Assembly: GCA_013359235.1 (NCBI GenBank)
Contig: JABWCE010000017.1
Coordinates: 1-56,514 of the forward strand
Source of the DNA: Bacteroidota bacterium
GTDB taxonomy: Bacteria; Bacteroidota; Bacteroidia; NS11-12g; UBA9320
Direction of reading: 5' to 3'
DNA length: 56,514 nucleotides
The translations under genes were made by a program, and so were the position numbers. Shown in pieces: positions 1-7,120 of the stretch. Within the stretch, counting starts at the first letter, position 1, and the number at the start of each line of letters is the position of its first letter. The notes beneath the pieces are model-generated. The model ran no database searches. It was not told where the DNA came from and saw only the letters and a list, made by a program, of their open reading frames with translations.

Positions 1-82
1 CATTTTCAGCATCAATCAAAGAATCTAAGCAATCGGGTATCAGCACCATTTGTTCCCTGCATTGTCCTTGAATAAAATTCAT
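1..82 (-). CDS. IS1182-family transposase, N-terminal fragment (runs off left edge)
   Basis: The minus strand from the ATG at 82 reads MNFIQGQCREQM and then a VLIPDCLDSLIDAEN stretch, 27 codons up to the window edge. This matches the well-conserved N-terminus of IS1182-group DDE transposases, which start with MNFIQGxxREQ and an LPDCLDxxI segment before the DDE core. Only the start is visible, so intactness of the transposase cannot be judged. The gene would continue to the left of the window. Family assignment rests on motif memory over a short stretch but is quite specific. Confidence 0.8.
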   Translation of the reverse strand, partial: MNFIQGQCREQMVLIPDCLDSLIDAEN

Positions 83-130
83 GATGTAAAGATAGGTTAA
101 CGCTAATAATCACACAATGTTTCAGCCTCA
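1..130 (-). mobile_element. Right-hand end of an IS1182-like insertion sequence
   Basis: The transposase start at 82 leaves 48 bases of noncoding sequence before the point (about 130) where homology to a second repeat copy at 1644 begins abruptly. That breakpoint is the natural place for the IS end. The terminal inverted repeat cannot be confirmed because the other IS end lies outside the window. The exact boundary is inferred. Confidence 0.5.
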
Positions 131-235
131 AACTAATGCACATTTTATAAAGAAACGTGATGAGTTTTTAGACAGTCTGACGGTTTGGGTATTGCCGAAG
201 GCGGGGCGTTTCAGCATCCCGAAGCTTCGGGATTG
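130..235 (+). repeat. 106-bp direct repeat, copy A, left of the Fic gene
   Basis: Positions 130-235 align without gaps to 1644-1749 at a constant offset of 1514, with about 14 mismatches, ten of them clustered in 199-212. Shared landmarks are a TGCACATTTTATAAAG segment, a GAGTTTTTAGACAG segment and an 18-bp palindrome at the right end. The two copies flank the Fic gene and its promoter. The left part of copy A may be cut off by the insertion sequence. Confidence 0.85.
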
Positions 236-296
236 ATTTGAAAAACTAATGTTTGATTAACCTCAAAACTGTCTTTGGAACACGAAACCCCGCCTT
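198..296 (+). repeat. Long imperfect hairpin between copy A and the Fic gene
   Basis: AAGGCGGGG (198-206) can pair with CCCCGCCTT (288-296), and after a two-base bulge TTTC (209-212) pairs with GAAA (284-287). This makes a 13-bp stem enclosing about 71 bases, including the 18-bp palindrome. The arms are strikingly GC-rich for this genome. This resembles recombination-site hairpins such as integron attC, but no integrase is in the window. Confidence 0.6.
216..233. repeat. 18-bp perfect palindrome, first copy
   Basis: ATCCCGAAGCTTCGGGAT is self-complementary with no loop. The identical sequence occurs again at 1730-1747 at the same place within the second direct repeat. It has no U-tract directly after it, so it is not a typical terminator. 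Confidence 0.85.
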
Positions 297-309
297 TTGG
301 GTAGGTGCT

Positions 310-318
310 GTTAGTAGC
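310..318 (+). repeat. GTTAGTAGC boundary, inverted partner of 1560-1568
   Basis: GTTAGTAGC here is the exact reverse complement of GCTACTAAC at 1560-1568. The pair brackets a 1.26-kb unit that contains only the Fic gene and its control region. The arrangement fits a mobile cassette with inverted core sites, but nine bases could also recur by chance, so this is a suggestion supported mainly by the flanking direct repeats. Confidence 0.45.
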
Positions 319-367
319 TGGGCGATTTTAATATTTGTTTGGTCATTGGTTCTATTAATTTTCATTG

Positions 368-1408
368 TTATTTTATCGTGTAACTCACATTGCGTCCGCT
401 TCCTTGTTTTTCAATAAATCCTTTGTTGAGCAACTCAGACAAAATGCGTTTTACGGTTGGTGCAGGTATCGCCAACTTTTCGGCAATTTCTCCCGACTGG
501 ATGTTCGGACGGTTTTGAATAATAGATAAAATTGATTTTTCTTTGGGCGAAAGCTGTGTTTCCATTCCACTTTTTTGCAATTTCGTCAGCAGTTGCGATT
601 GGATATTTGACAAGCAATTCAAAAAGAACTGTATCCAAACGGTTACATCTTCGTTTGGGCGTTGTGCCTGACAACTTCTAAGCACCTGATAATATTCGTT
701 TTTTCGGTTTTCTATTTCGTGTTCAAAACTCACGTATTGTATCCATTTATATCCGTTTTTGAGTAGCAAAAGCGTTGAAATCAAACGGCTTAACCTGCCG
801 TTTCCGTCTTGAAATGGGTGAACGCTCAAAAAATCATAGACAAAAGACGCTACTTTGATTAACGTGTGTACTTCCGTTTCGGAATTATACCAATTGAGCA
901 AAGCCCTTATGGCATCTTCGGTGGCAAATCCCGCTTCGGTGGTTTGAAAAATGATTTGTCGTGTGCCGTCAGGAAATGAGGCTTCAACCGCATTACTATG
1001 CAGCTTATAATTGCCTTTATGCCATTCGTCTTTGGCACTGTATTTCATCAAACTATTATGTAAACTTTTGATATGGCTTTCGGTAACGCTTATGTTTTCA
1101 TAAGATTCCGAAATCAAGTCCAGTACTTCAAAATAACCGACTACTTCCTGCGAGTCTCTGTCAGTAAGCTTGGTAATATCAATTTTTTGAAGCAACACAT
1201 CAACTTCTTCATCGCTCATTCTGTTGCCTTCAATACGGTTTGAAGCCCCTACGCTTCGCACGGTAGCAATGCTTTTCAACTCTTTAAGGCTTTGTCCTTC
1301 TCTGCGTTCAATAGCTGTCCAATTTGCATCAAAACGGTCTATTTCACTGATTAAGTTAATCAGCTTCCAATCAATTTTTAGTTTAAAATTATATACTCCG
1401 TTGTTCAT
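368..1408 (-). CDS. Fic-family protein adenylyltransferase with C-terminal winged helix
   Basis: Fic enzymes transfer AMP (or a related group) from a nucleotide to hydroxyl side chains of target proteins. The catalytic motif HPFQDGNGRLSR lies at residues 197-208 with the active histidine at 197. An inhibitory motif of the (S/T)xxxE(G/N) type, SNRIEG, is at 56-61, so the enzyme carries its own N-terminal brake and needs no separate antitoxin. Residues from about 285 to 346 look like a winged helix-turn-helix (PNIQSGEIAEKL and a following recognition helix), which suggests DNA binding or self-regulation. The gene stands alone between two direct repeats, is more GC-rich than its surroundings and sits next to an IS, all signs of horizontal transfer. 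The target protein is unknown. Confidence 0.93.
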   Translation of the reverse strand: MNNGVYNFKLKIDWKLINLISEIDRFDANWTAIERREGQSLKELKSIATVRSVGASNRIEGNRMSDEEVDVLLQKIDITKLTDRDSQEVVGYFEVLDLISESYENISVTESHIKSLHNSLMKYSAKDEWHKGNYKLHSNAVEASFPDGTRQIIFQTTEAGFATEDAIRALLNWYNSETEVHTLIKVASFVYDFLSVHPFQDGNGRLSRLISTLLLLKNGYKWIQYVSFEHEIENRKNEYYQVLRSCQAQRPNEDVTVWIQFFLNCLSNIQSQLLTKLQKSGMETQLSPKEKSILSIIQNRPNIQSGEIAEKLAIPAPTVKRILSELLNKGFIEKQGSGRNVSYTIK

Positions 1409-1411
1409 TTT

Positions 1412-1503
1412 GATACGATTTGATACGCAAAGATACGTTTAAAATTTGAAACCGCAAATAATAAATGATACGTTTTGATACGTTTAGATTTGATTATGAT
1501 ACG
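1412..1503 (-). promoter_or_regulatory. Fic promoter overlaid with six phased GATACG/CGTATC repeats
   Basis: On the coding (minus) strand a TTTG (1458-1455) is followed after exactly 19 bases by TATCTTTG (1435-1428), matching the Bacteroidota -33/-7 promoter (TTTG and TAnnTTTG). GATACG (plus strand) occurs at 1412, 1422, 1432, 1467, 1477 and 1498. Spacing is 10, 10, 35, 10 and 21 bases, so most copies lie on one helix face. One copy overlaps the -7 box, two lie between it and the start codon and three lie upstream of -33. This is the layout of an operator array for a repressor, plausibly the Fic protein's own winged helix. Confidence 0.7.
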
Positions 1504-1559
1504 AAAAATGTCATTGTTTTCAGTCGTGCGGTTGTCGTGTTGTTGGTTCGTCACGCCTT

Positions 1560-1568
1560 GCTACTAAC
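1560..1568 (+). repeat. GCTACTAAC boundary, inverted partner of 310-318
   Basis: Exact reverse complement of 310-318. It forms the left end of the hairpin site at 1564-1728 and closes the Fic unit on its right. Confidence 0.45.
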
Positions 1569-1728
1569 GTCAGTTTGTCTAAAAACTCAAAAGTAAAATT
1601 AAAATATTCAAGCGGCAAGGCTTATTGGAAGAAAAAAAGGGATAAACTAATGCACATTTTATAAAGAAACGTGAAGAGTTTTTAGACAGTTTGACGGTTT
1701 GCGTATTGACGATGTGACGTATTGTTAG
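1564..1728 (+). repeat. attC-like hairpin site between Fic and CopD-like genes
   Basis: CTAAC (1564-1568) pairs with GTTAG (1724-1728). The adjacent 20 bases 1569-1588 pair with 1676-1695 at 17 of 20 positions, with the three mismatches together in the middle. The outer and inner stems are separated by an asymmetric 28-base segment, and the loop is about 87 bases. Outer CTAAC/GTTAG ends with an imperfect inner stem recall integron attC sites, but the site is longer than usual (165 bases), departs from the RYYYAAC/GTTRRRY core and has no visible integrase. Confidence 0.45.
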
Positions 1729-1749
1729 CATCCCGAAGCTTCGGGATTC
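1644..1749 (+). repeat. 106-bp direct repeat, copy B, right of the Fic gene
   Basis: Same orientation and gap-free alignment to 130-235. Unlike copy A it keeps a left inverted partner (1569-1588) for its GAGTTTTTAGACAG segment, so it looks like the more complete site. It ends with the 18-bp palindrome and is followed within about 26 bases by the end of the CopD-like gene. Confidence 0.85.
1730..1747. repeat. 18-bp perfect palindrome, second copy
   Basis: Identical to 216-233. It lies 28 bases beyond the stop codon of the minus-strand CopD-like gene, so it could also act as a weak RNA hairpin at the end of that transcript, although no T-run follows on the minus strand. Confidence 0.85.
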
Positions 1750-1775
1750 AATCGAAGAACTGCACTTGAACCAAA

Positions 1776-2291
1776 CTAAATATATCTTGCCAAGCCCATA
1801 AGTATAAGGCAAAGAGAAAGTAAAACTGCCTCAAAGTTTGTTGCTTTAACAATTTGGTTACTCAATGAATTAATTTTATCAATATCCTCATTAGATGGAG
1901 GATTGTTTGACTGTGCAATTTTATTTGCTATTTCATCAATTTTATTGCCTTTGGGTTTTATATAAAACACTCCATTTAAAAAAGCTATTACAGCAAGTAT
2001 TCCACCAATAAGAATGCACATGCCGAATGAACTTGTAAAATATACCCATCTGAATTCTGACATGTAGTAAATAACCCAAACGCCTGTAACTATGGTTATA
2101 AATCCTGAAATGGTCATAGCAGCAGGCATATTATTGGTTTTGGGCAAATATGACATAAACTGCCCGCCAATACTGCCACTGCGTTTTACAGCAGGATATA
2201 TAAACAATGCCATAAATATGTTTGAACCTACCCAAATAGTACCAAACACAATATGCAGCAGTCTTATATATGTTATTATTTCAGTGCTCAT
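1776..2291 (-). CDS. CopD-like / DUF2269-type membrane protein
   Basis: The protein of 171 residues has about four hydrophobic segments (roughly 7-30, 48-75, 80-105 and 148-168). The first contains RLLHIVFGTIWVGSN, the histidine-bearing first helix typical of CopD/DUF2269 family membrane proteins, some of which are linked to copper handling or haem binding. A hydrophilic loop with a predicted helical character (about 112-145) separates helices three and four. It is the last gene of a minus-strand run and follows a 51-residue membrane peptide by 15 bases. The start is the ATG at 2291. Copper involvement is only a family-level guess. Confidence 0.75.
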   Translation of the reverse strand: MSTEIITYIRLLHIVFGTIWVGSNIFMALFIYPAVKRSGSIGGQFMSYLPKTNNMPAAMTISGFITIVTGVWVIYYMSEFRWVYFTSSFGMCILIGGILAVIAFLNGVFYIKPKGNKIDEIANKIAQSNNPPSNEDIDKINSLSNQIVKATNFEAVLLSLCLILMGLARYI

Positions 2292-2306
2292 TTTTTTATT
2301 ATAATT

Positions 2307-2462
2307 TTAATTTGAATTTTTCTTGTCCTTTTCCTTTTTTTCGGCTTCTTGTTTGCGTTTAAAATCTTTGAAAATAAAGTAAACTCCAATAAATACAATA
2401 GTTGTAATTACTATTTCTGATAAAAGCAGTTGGTTGAATAGTTCTTGTTTTGTGTTTGCCAA
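2307..2462 (-). CDS. Small single-span membrane protein (51 aa), TTG start
   Basis: A frame starting with TTG at 2462 encodes 51 residues. It has a short N-terminal part with NTKQELFNQLLL, one hydrophobic span (about residues 14-31, EIVITTIVFIGVYFIF), and a strongly basic/acidic tail (KRKQEAEKKEKDKK). It ends 15 bases before the start of the CopD-like gene and begins 7 bases after the stop of the secreted protein upstream, so it fills an otherwise empty gap in the operon. The composition with a charged coiled tail is typical of small membrane proteins that assist a partner. No family was recognised. The lack of an ATG start lowers confidence. Confidence 0.55.
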   Translation of the reverse strand: MANTKQELFNQLLLSEIVITTIVFIGVYFIFKDFKRKQEAEKKEKDKKNSN

Positions 2463-2469
2463 TTATTTT

Positions 2470-4848
2470 TTAATTTTTTATAAAAACAAAATTATATGTT
2501 TTATTTTCAAATGTAATATTTAAAAAATAATAACCAATTTTAAGTTCAGAAATATCAATAATCCGGGATGTGTAAAATTCTGTATCTAATATGTTTCTTC
2601 CGGTGTAGTCGTTTATTTTTACTAATAATTTGCTTTTTGAAAAGTATTCAGATTTTATGTTTATAAAATTATTTGAAGGATTGGGAAATACCGAAAATGG
2701 CAATTTTTTTAAAATTGAAATTTCGGTTGGTCTTTTAAAATTAAATGTATCTGAAGTGTTGTAGCACATCATATTATTCGAAACCTTTACTATAATCATA
2801 TCTGTAGAATCAGGTTGCGAAATTTGGATAAATGTATCGTTCAAATTGCCATTGTATGCTGCTTTGTTTATTTTAATAATCTCAAAGTTGTAATTATACT
2901 TGTTATTGAAATTTAATACCCGAACACTGTAATTGTCTATTTGTTTCAGCAATGGTTTGTCGGGTATTTCAAAATTTGAAATTTTACAACTTAGGCTGTC
3001 TTTACATTGTGTGAAAGTGTCAGTAAATATTAGTTTGTACACAAAGTTTGTATCTTTGTTTGTATTAAATTTAAAAGTTGTTGATTTTTTGTAAGCGTCA
3101 TTCAAATTTTGCTGTGGACTCCAGTAAAATCTGATATTTTGAGTATCGCCATCCACATAAACCGGATTTATGAAAATTGAATTTGCGGTGCATACTTTGT
3201 AAATGGTATCTTCAAGCGAATAATGCGGAATGTTTTTATAGAAGAGATAAATGTCTTTTTCGGCGGTACATTCGGCTATTGTTGATTTTACTTTTGCAGT
3301 AAAAATTTTGTTTGAATTTCCGGTTTTCCAATATTCTGTAAATTTGAAATGTTTTCCGTAATCTTGGCTTGTTGTTTTATCAATCCAAGTAATTGTAGTA
3401 TTTGCAATGCTGTCGCCGCCAATAATTGCATCAGATTTGCGGCATACCTGTAGGGTGTCATTAAATGGAATTTCAATTTTTATATATTCAATTAAAGTTA
3501 CTGAATCTTTAGCAATGCAACCTCCTGTTTTTGGTATTGCACTAAGCAAAAACTTGTGATTTCCGGTACCTGAATATTGGTAGGTTGTTTTATTTTCTTG
3601 AATAATTTTTCCGTTTTTATATAGTTTGTAATTGCATAATTGTGTGTCGGCTGATATTATTTTTTTGCCTAATGAAACTGTATTTGAGCTACAGTAATTT
3701 ATAGTGTCTTTATCAAAAAAATCTGATGAGGGAACGTAAGGAATCACAACATCTATTTCATTTAGGCTATAAAAAACCGGATTTGTACTTTTTATTCTCA
3801 ACTTGTATGAAGTGCCATAAAACCTGAATTTTTCGGGTAATGAAATTTTGTATGAATTTGGCTCTGAGGTTGTAACTATTTCACCGGTTTTTACAGGAGA
3901 AGTAAATTTTCCATTGCCGTCAGAAAGTTCAACAATAAATGAATTTGATTGGTTATATGTACCAATTCCCTTGTACATAATATTGGTGTTTACATAAAAA
4001 CTGTCGCCAGGGCACTTGGCTGTATCAGCATAATCAATATATATCATGTGGAGTTTATAAAATTCTACTTTATTGCAATTTGAGCACGCAATGCCAAGCA
4101 CATCGTACATTTTATTAAAAATTAATCCTGTGGGTTTGCTGTAACCTATAAGTGATTTTGCATTTTTAAAATCTTTACCAAGCCTGTAAACATAGCTATC
4201 GCCCCAACTTGTGGCATAAAAATTTCCTTCAAGGTCTTCTACAATAGAGTTAATATAATCAATAGTAGTGGTTTGAAGCAATGATTTGTACCCATTTGAT
4301 GTATTTACAATATAAACTTGCGAATTTGTAGTATCAGAAGTACATAATAAGCGGTTTTTACTGTCAAAAAGTAATGCTTTTGCATTCCTAAAATTACAAA
4401 GTGTAGAAAAAGTAGGTATATAAAAAGGAGCACCTCCAACTTCAACTTTAAAAATTTTATGTGCTTTTGAGTCGCTCATGTAAAAAATATTTGATTTTGT
4501 TTTGTCAATTTCGCAATCTTCAAGGTCTATTGCTCCATTTACATCAAAACTTGCAATTAGTTTAAAACTATCAGCATCATAAACCTTTACTGCATTGCTG
4601 TCTAAAATTAGTAAACCTTTGTATGGTCCGAAAACAGAAAAAATCAAATCTTTGGGGCTTGTCAAACCTGTAATTATTTCTTTTTTGTTAAAGTTAGAAT
4701 CCAATCGGGTAATTGTTTTTCCTTTGTTGTTTGAAATATAGTACGATTTTGATTTTGAATCAAAAGCTATACTGTTTGGTTTATCATAGCCCTTTGAAAT
4801 ATTAGTTAAAAGAATTACAATCGGAAAAAGGATTAATTTTATTTTCAT
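2470..4848 (-). CDS. T9SS-secreted protein with N-terminal beta-propeller
   Basis: Starting at the ATG at 4848 gives a clean signal peptide (MKIKLILFPIVILLTNISKG). A longer frame from 4899 overlaps the previous stop as TAATG and would add 17 residues before it, so coupling from there cannot be excluded. Residues from about 24 to 270 resemble NHL/SMP-30-type propeller blades (PNSIAFDS, PKDLIFS, INSIVEDLEGNFY). A long middle region has repeated beta-sandwich-like segments with paired cysteines. The last 75 or so residues (FSVFPNPSNNFINI to the end) are a type A T9SS C-terminal sorting domain, so the protein should cross the outer membrane and be anchored on the surface or released. Total length is 792 residues from the chosen start. 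Ligand is unknown. Confidence 0.85.
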   Translation of the reverse strand: MKIKLILFPIVILLTNISKGYDKPNSIAFDSKSKSYYISNNKGKTITRLDSNFNKKEIITGLTSPKDLIFSVFGPYKGLLILDSNAVKVYDADSFKLIASFDVNGAIDLEDCEIDKTKSNIFYMSDSKAHKIFKVEVGGAPFYIPTFSTLCNFRNAKALLFDSKNRLLCTSDTTNSQVYIVNTSNGYKSLLQTTTIDYINSIVEDLEGNFYATSWGDSYVYRLGKDFKNAKSLIGYSKPTGLIFNKMYDVLGIACSNCNKVEFYKLHMIYIDYADTAKCPGDSFYVNTNIMYKGIGTYNQSNSFIVELSDGNGKFTSPVKTGEIVTTSEPNSYKISLPEKFRFYGTSYKLRIKSTNPVFYSLNEIDVVIPYVPSSDFFDKDTINYCSSNTVSLGKKIISADTQLCNYKLYKNGKIIQENKTTYQYSGTGNHKFLLSAIPKTGGCIAKDSVTLIEYIKIEIPFNDTLQVCRKSDAIIGGDSIANTTITWIDKTTSQDYGKHFKFTEYWKTGNSNKIFTAKVKSTIAECTAEKDIYLFYKNIPHYSLEDTIYKVCTANSIFINPVYVDGDTQNIRFYWSPQQNLNDAYKKSTTFKFNTNKDTNFVYKLIFTDTFTQCKDSLSCKISNFEIPDKPLLKQIDNYSVRVLNFNNKYNYNFEIIKINKAAYNGNLNDTFIQISQPDSTDMIIVKVSNNMMCYNTSDTFNFKRPTEISILKKLPFSVFPNPSNNFINIKSEYFSKSKLLVKINDYTGRNILDTEFYTSRIIDISELKIGYYFLNITFENKTYNFVFIKN

Positions 4849-4898
4849 ATTAAGTTTTTTTATAACTTTTAAGATTGAAATAAGTTTAATACGTTGCA

Positions 4899-5813
4899 TT
4901 ATTTTTTCGAATATTTTTCAAATTGTTTATTTATAATTTCAATTCCCTGTTCAAAACTATGAGGCTTGTAACCAAGTTCTTTAATGGCTTTTTCAATCAC
5001 AAAACCTGTTATTGGAGGTCGTTTTGCAGGTTGATTAAGAGTTTTGCTGCTTACAATTTCAACATTATCCAAACTTAATTTAAAGAAATCTCCTACTCTT
5101 TTTACAAGTTGAAATATATTCATAAAATCTTTTCCCGAAATGTTGAATATACCTTCGGCATTATTTTTTTCAATCAATCTGCATCCTATTGCAAGGTCTT
5201 CGGCAAGTGTTGGGGTGCGGTATTGGTCGTCAACAACCTTTATTTTTTTATTATTTTCAAGGGCATCTTTTGCCCACAGTACAATATTGCTTCGGCTCAT
5301 ATCGGCTACAAGTCCATAAACAAGCACTGTGCGGGCTATTGCCCATTTTTTTGCTTTTGATGAAACTGTTTTTTCTGCAAGCAATTTTGTTTCGCCATAA
5401 AAACTCAGCGGGTTGGGTTGGGCTGTTTCGGTATATGGGCCATTTTTACCATCAAAAATAAAATCGGTTGAAATATGAATTAAATGTGCATTTACGGCGT
5501 TTGCAGCTTCTACAATGTTTTCAACTGCTTCAACATTTTGTAGGGTACATTCGTTTTTTTTCAATTCACACTCGTCAACATTTGTCATAGCTGCGGTGTG
5601 TATTATACAATCAGGTTTGTATTTGTTTATTGTATTTAAAACTTCGTCTTTGTCTGTAATATCAAGCATTTCATAAAGGTATCCGCTTTTTGATAGGTTT
5701 CGGTTGTTGCCACGTCCGGTTGCTATTAGTTTACAGTTGGTTTCTTTTAGGTAAAGTTCGGTTAACTTTTGCCCTAAAAGTCCGTTGCTTCCGGTAACGA
5801 GTATTTTTTTCAT
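4899..5813 (-). CDS. RmlD-like dTDP-4-dehydrorhamnose reductase family protein
   Basis: An extended short-chain dehydrogenase of 304 residues. The NAD(P)-binding glycines are G8, G11 and G14 (TGSNGLLG). The catalytic threonine lies in HISTDF (T116), and the Y139-x3-K143 pair is in SFYGETK. The DGKNGPYTE segment after the STD motif is characteristic of the RmlD/RfbD branch (PF04321), which makes dTDP-L-rhamnose by reducing the 4-keto sugar. No other rhamnose genes are adjacent, so the true substrate may be another nucleotide sugar or, as in related proteins, not a sugar at all. Its start overlaps the preceding GSCFA gene by four bases (ATGA), indicating translational coupling. Confidence 0.8.
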   Translation of the reverse strand: MKKILVTGSNGLLGQKLTELYLKETNCKLIATGRGNNRNLSKSGYLYEMLDITDKDEVLNTINKYKPDCIIHTAAMTNVDECELKKNECTLQNVEAVENIVEAANAVNAHLIHISTDFIFDGKNGPYTETAQPNPLSFYGETKLLAEKTVSSKAKKWAIARTVLVYGLVADMSRSNIVLWAKDALENNKKIKVVDDQYRTPTLAEDLAIGCRLIEKNNAEGIFNISGKDFMNIFQLVKRVGDFFKLSLDNVEIVSSKTLNQPAKRPPITGFVIEKAIKELGYKPHSFEQGIEIINKQFEKYSKK

Positions 5814-6751
5814 TTTTGTTTTTTGTAGGTTTCCAAAAATAGTTTGATTCTTTCAAAAATATCAGGGTTAGGTTCGTTTCCTTCAACAATTTGCCTGTGA
5901 TTAAGCATTTTATTTAGTTTCATTGCATCATCTACTTTTTTTGTTGCACTTTCGGTAAAACATGTATTTACAAATCTTTGCCATACGTATTCAGTTGCTT
6001 GCAATGTTGGGTGTGCATGGTCGTTTTCGTAAAAGCGGTAATCTCTCAGTTCGTCAGTTACAATTTCGTAAGATGGAAAGTAGTAGTTATTTTCGGGTAA
6101 TTCATCCAAGATTTCTTTTATTGAAAGCAAAAGTACAGATTTGCTTTGCAGATTTTCAACTATGCCGTCAGCCAGGTGTTTTACAGGACTTACGGTAAAA
6201 ATTATTTTTATATTTTTATTAAAATTTCTTAGGTTTTCAATGGTTAAAACAAGGTTTTGACAAATTGTATCAATACTCAAAAGTTCTTTTGCAAATTGGT
6301 TGTTTGGTACTTTGTGGCAATTTGCCACAATTTTATTATTATTTTTTAAACGGTAAGCCCAAGCTGTTCCAAGTGTAATTACAATACACGAGGCGTTTTT
6401 CAGAAAAAAATGAGCATTTTGTATATTGCCATTTATATTTTTTAAAACTTTTGAAATTTCGTTACCCGAAAATTTTCCGTGATGTTCAAACGAAACATAG
6501 CGTTTTTCGTGAGTTAGAAACAAATCGTTTTGGTTGTATATTCTGTTTTCAATTACACTATTTATCGAATTTGAAATTGAAATGGGATTGTAAATTATGC
6601 CAAAAGGGTTTATAAAAGTGTTAAAGCCCGATTTTTTTAAGTATTCGCCAATTTTTTCAGTAAAACATGAGCCTGTAAGCAAAATTGAGTTTTGGGCTTC
6701 AATTATCTTAAATGGTTTTATATTGAATTTTAGGGAAAAACTTAAGCTCAT
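5810..6751 (-). CDS. GSCFA domain protein (putative SGNH-like hydrolase)
   Basis: The motif GSCF at residues 27-30 (LLTGSCFTEKIGEYL) gives this bacterial family its name. Downstream, VITLGTAWAY and YENDHAHPTLQATEYVW fit an SGNH-hydrolase-like fold, the DxxH near the C-terminus being the likely catalytic dyad. Length is 313 residues, normal for the family. There is no signal peptide, so it should be cytoplasmic. Its biochemical role is not established. The family is frequent in Bacteroidota. It is coupled by a four-base overlap to the RmlD-like gene and lies 12 bases after yraN, within a seven-gene minus-strand run. Confidence 0.88.
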   Translation of the reverse strand: MSLSFSLKFNIKPFKIIEAQNSILLTGSCFTEKIGEYLKKSGFNTFINPFGIIYNPISISNSINSVIENRIYNQNDLFLTHEKRYVSFEHHGKFSGNEISKVLKNINGNIQNAHFFLKNASCIVITLGTAWAYRLKNNNKIVANCHKVPNNQFAKELLSIDTICQNLVLTIENLRNFNKNIKIIFTVSPVKHLADGIVENLQSKSVLLLSIKEILDELPENNYYFPSYEIVTDELRDYRFYENDHAHPTLQATEYVWQRFVNTCFTESATKKVDDAMKLNKMLNHRQIVEGNEPNPDIFERIKLFLETYKKQK

Positions 6752-6763
6752 TTTTCTATTATT

Positions 6764-7120
6764 TTATGGAGTAAAAGCATCTTCGATATGGGTAATTTGA
6801 TACTTGTCATTTTTAAAAATAACCGAAATAATATCGAATCTTATTTCAGTAAAACTTGAGTTTTGTTCAATAAATTGCTCTGCGGCTTTTGACATCATTT
6901 CTATTTTTTTATCGGTCACAAATTCTTCCGGAAATCCAAAAAAATCTGATGTTCGGGTTTTTACTTCAACAAATACAATTTCTGTATCTTTTTTTGCAAT
7001 AATATCAATTTCTGCTTTGCCAAACCGCTTGTTTGTACTAATTATTTGATAACCCTTTTTTATAAGGTATTCAACGGCTGCTTCTTCGCCTTTTTTACCG
7101 GTAATGCTTTTTTCAGTCAT
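6764..7120 (-). CDS. yraN: YraN family (UPF0102) putative endonuclease
   Basis: This 118-residue protein shows the family landmarks: GKKGEEAAVEYL near the N-terminus, AEID (residues 37-40) and VEVKTR (51-56). These place E38, D40, E52 and K54 in the pattern of a Holliday-junction-resolvase/restriction-like nuclease core (D/E-x-K). The family is almost universal in bacteria but its cellular task is unclear. The gene starts eight bases inside the end of the M20 peptidase gene. Confidence 0.92.
   Translation of the reverse strand: MTEKSITGKKGEEAAVEYLIKKGYQIISTNKRFGKAEIDIIAKKDTEIVFVEVKTRTSDFFGFPEEFVTDKKIEMMSKAAEQFIEQNSSFTEIRFDIISVIFKNDKYQITHIEDAFTP

Larger units (their letters stand above)
1504..1775. 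other. Intergenic stretch between the Fic promoter and the CopD-like gene
   Basis: No gene is visible. The first part (1524-1558) is unusually rich in G and T. It is followed by GCTACTAAC at 1560-1568, a hairpin site up to 1728, the second direct repeat (1644-1749) and its palindrome (1730-1747). A minus-strand frame of about 77 codons crossing 1579-1812 is only a shadow of the repeats and of the CopD-like gene. Confidence 0.6.

Noticed and set aside
216-233. Palindrome as the Fic terminator
   Set aside because: It lies about 135 bases past the Fic stop, has no loop and lacks a T-run on the minus strand.
368-1408. Fic as half of a toxin-antitoxin pair
   Set aside because: No separate antitoxin gene is adjacent. 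The inhibitory motif is inside the protein (residues 56-61).
130-1749. A true integron
   Set aside because: No integrase gene or attI is visible and the core sites do not fit RYYYAAC/GTTRRRY. Only an attC-like description is justified.
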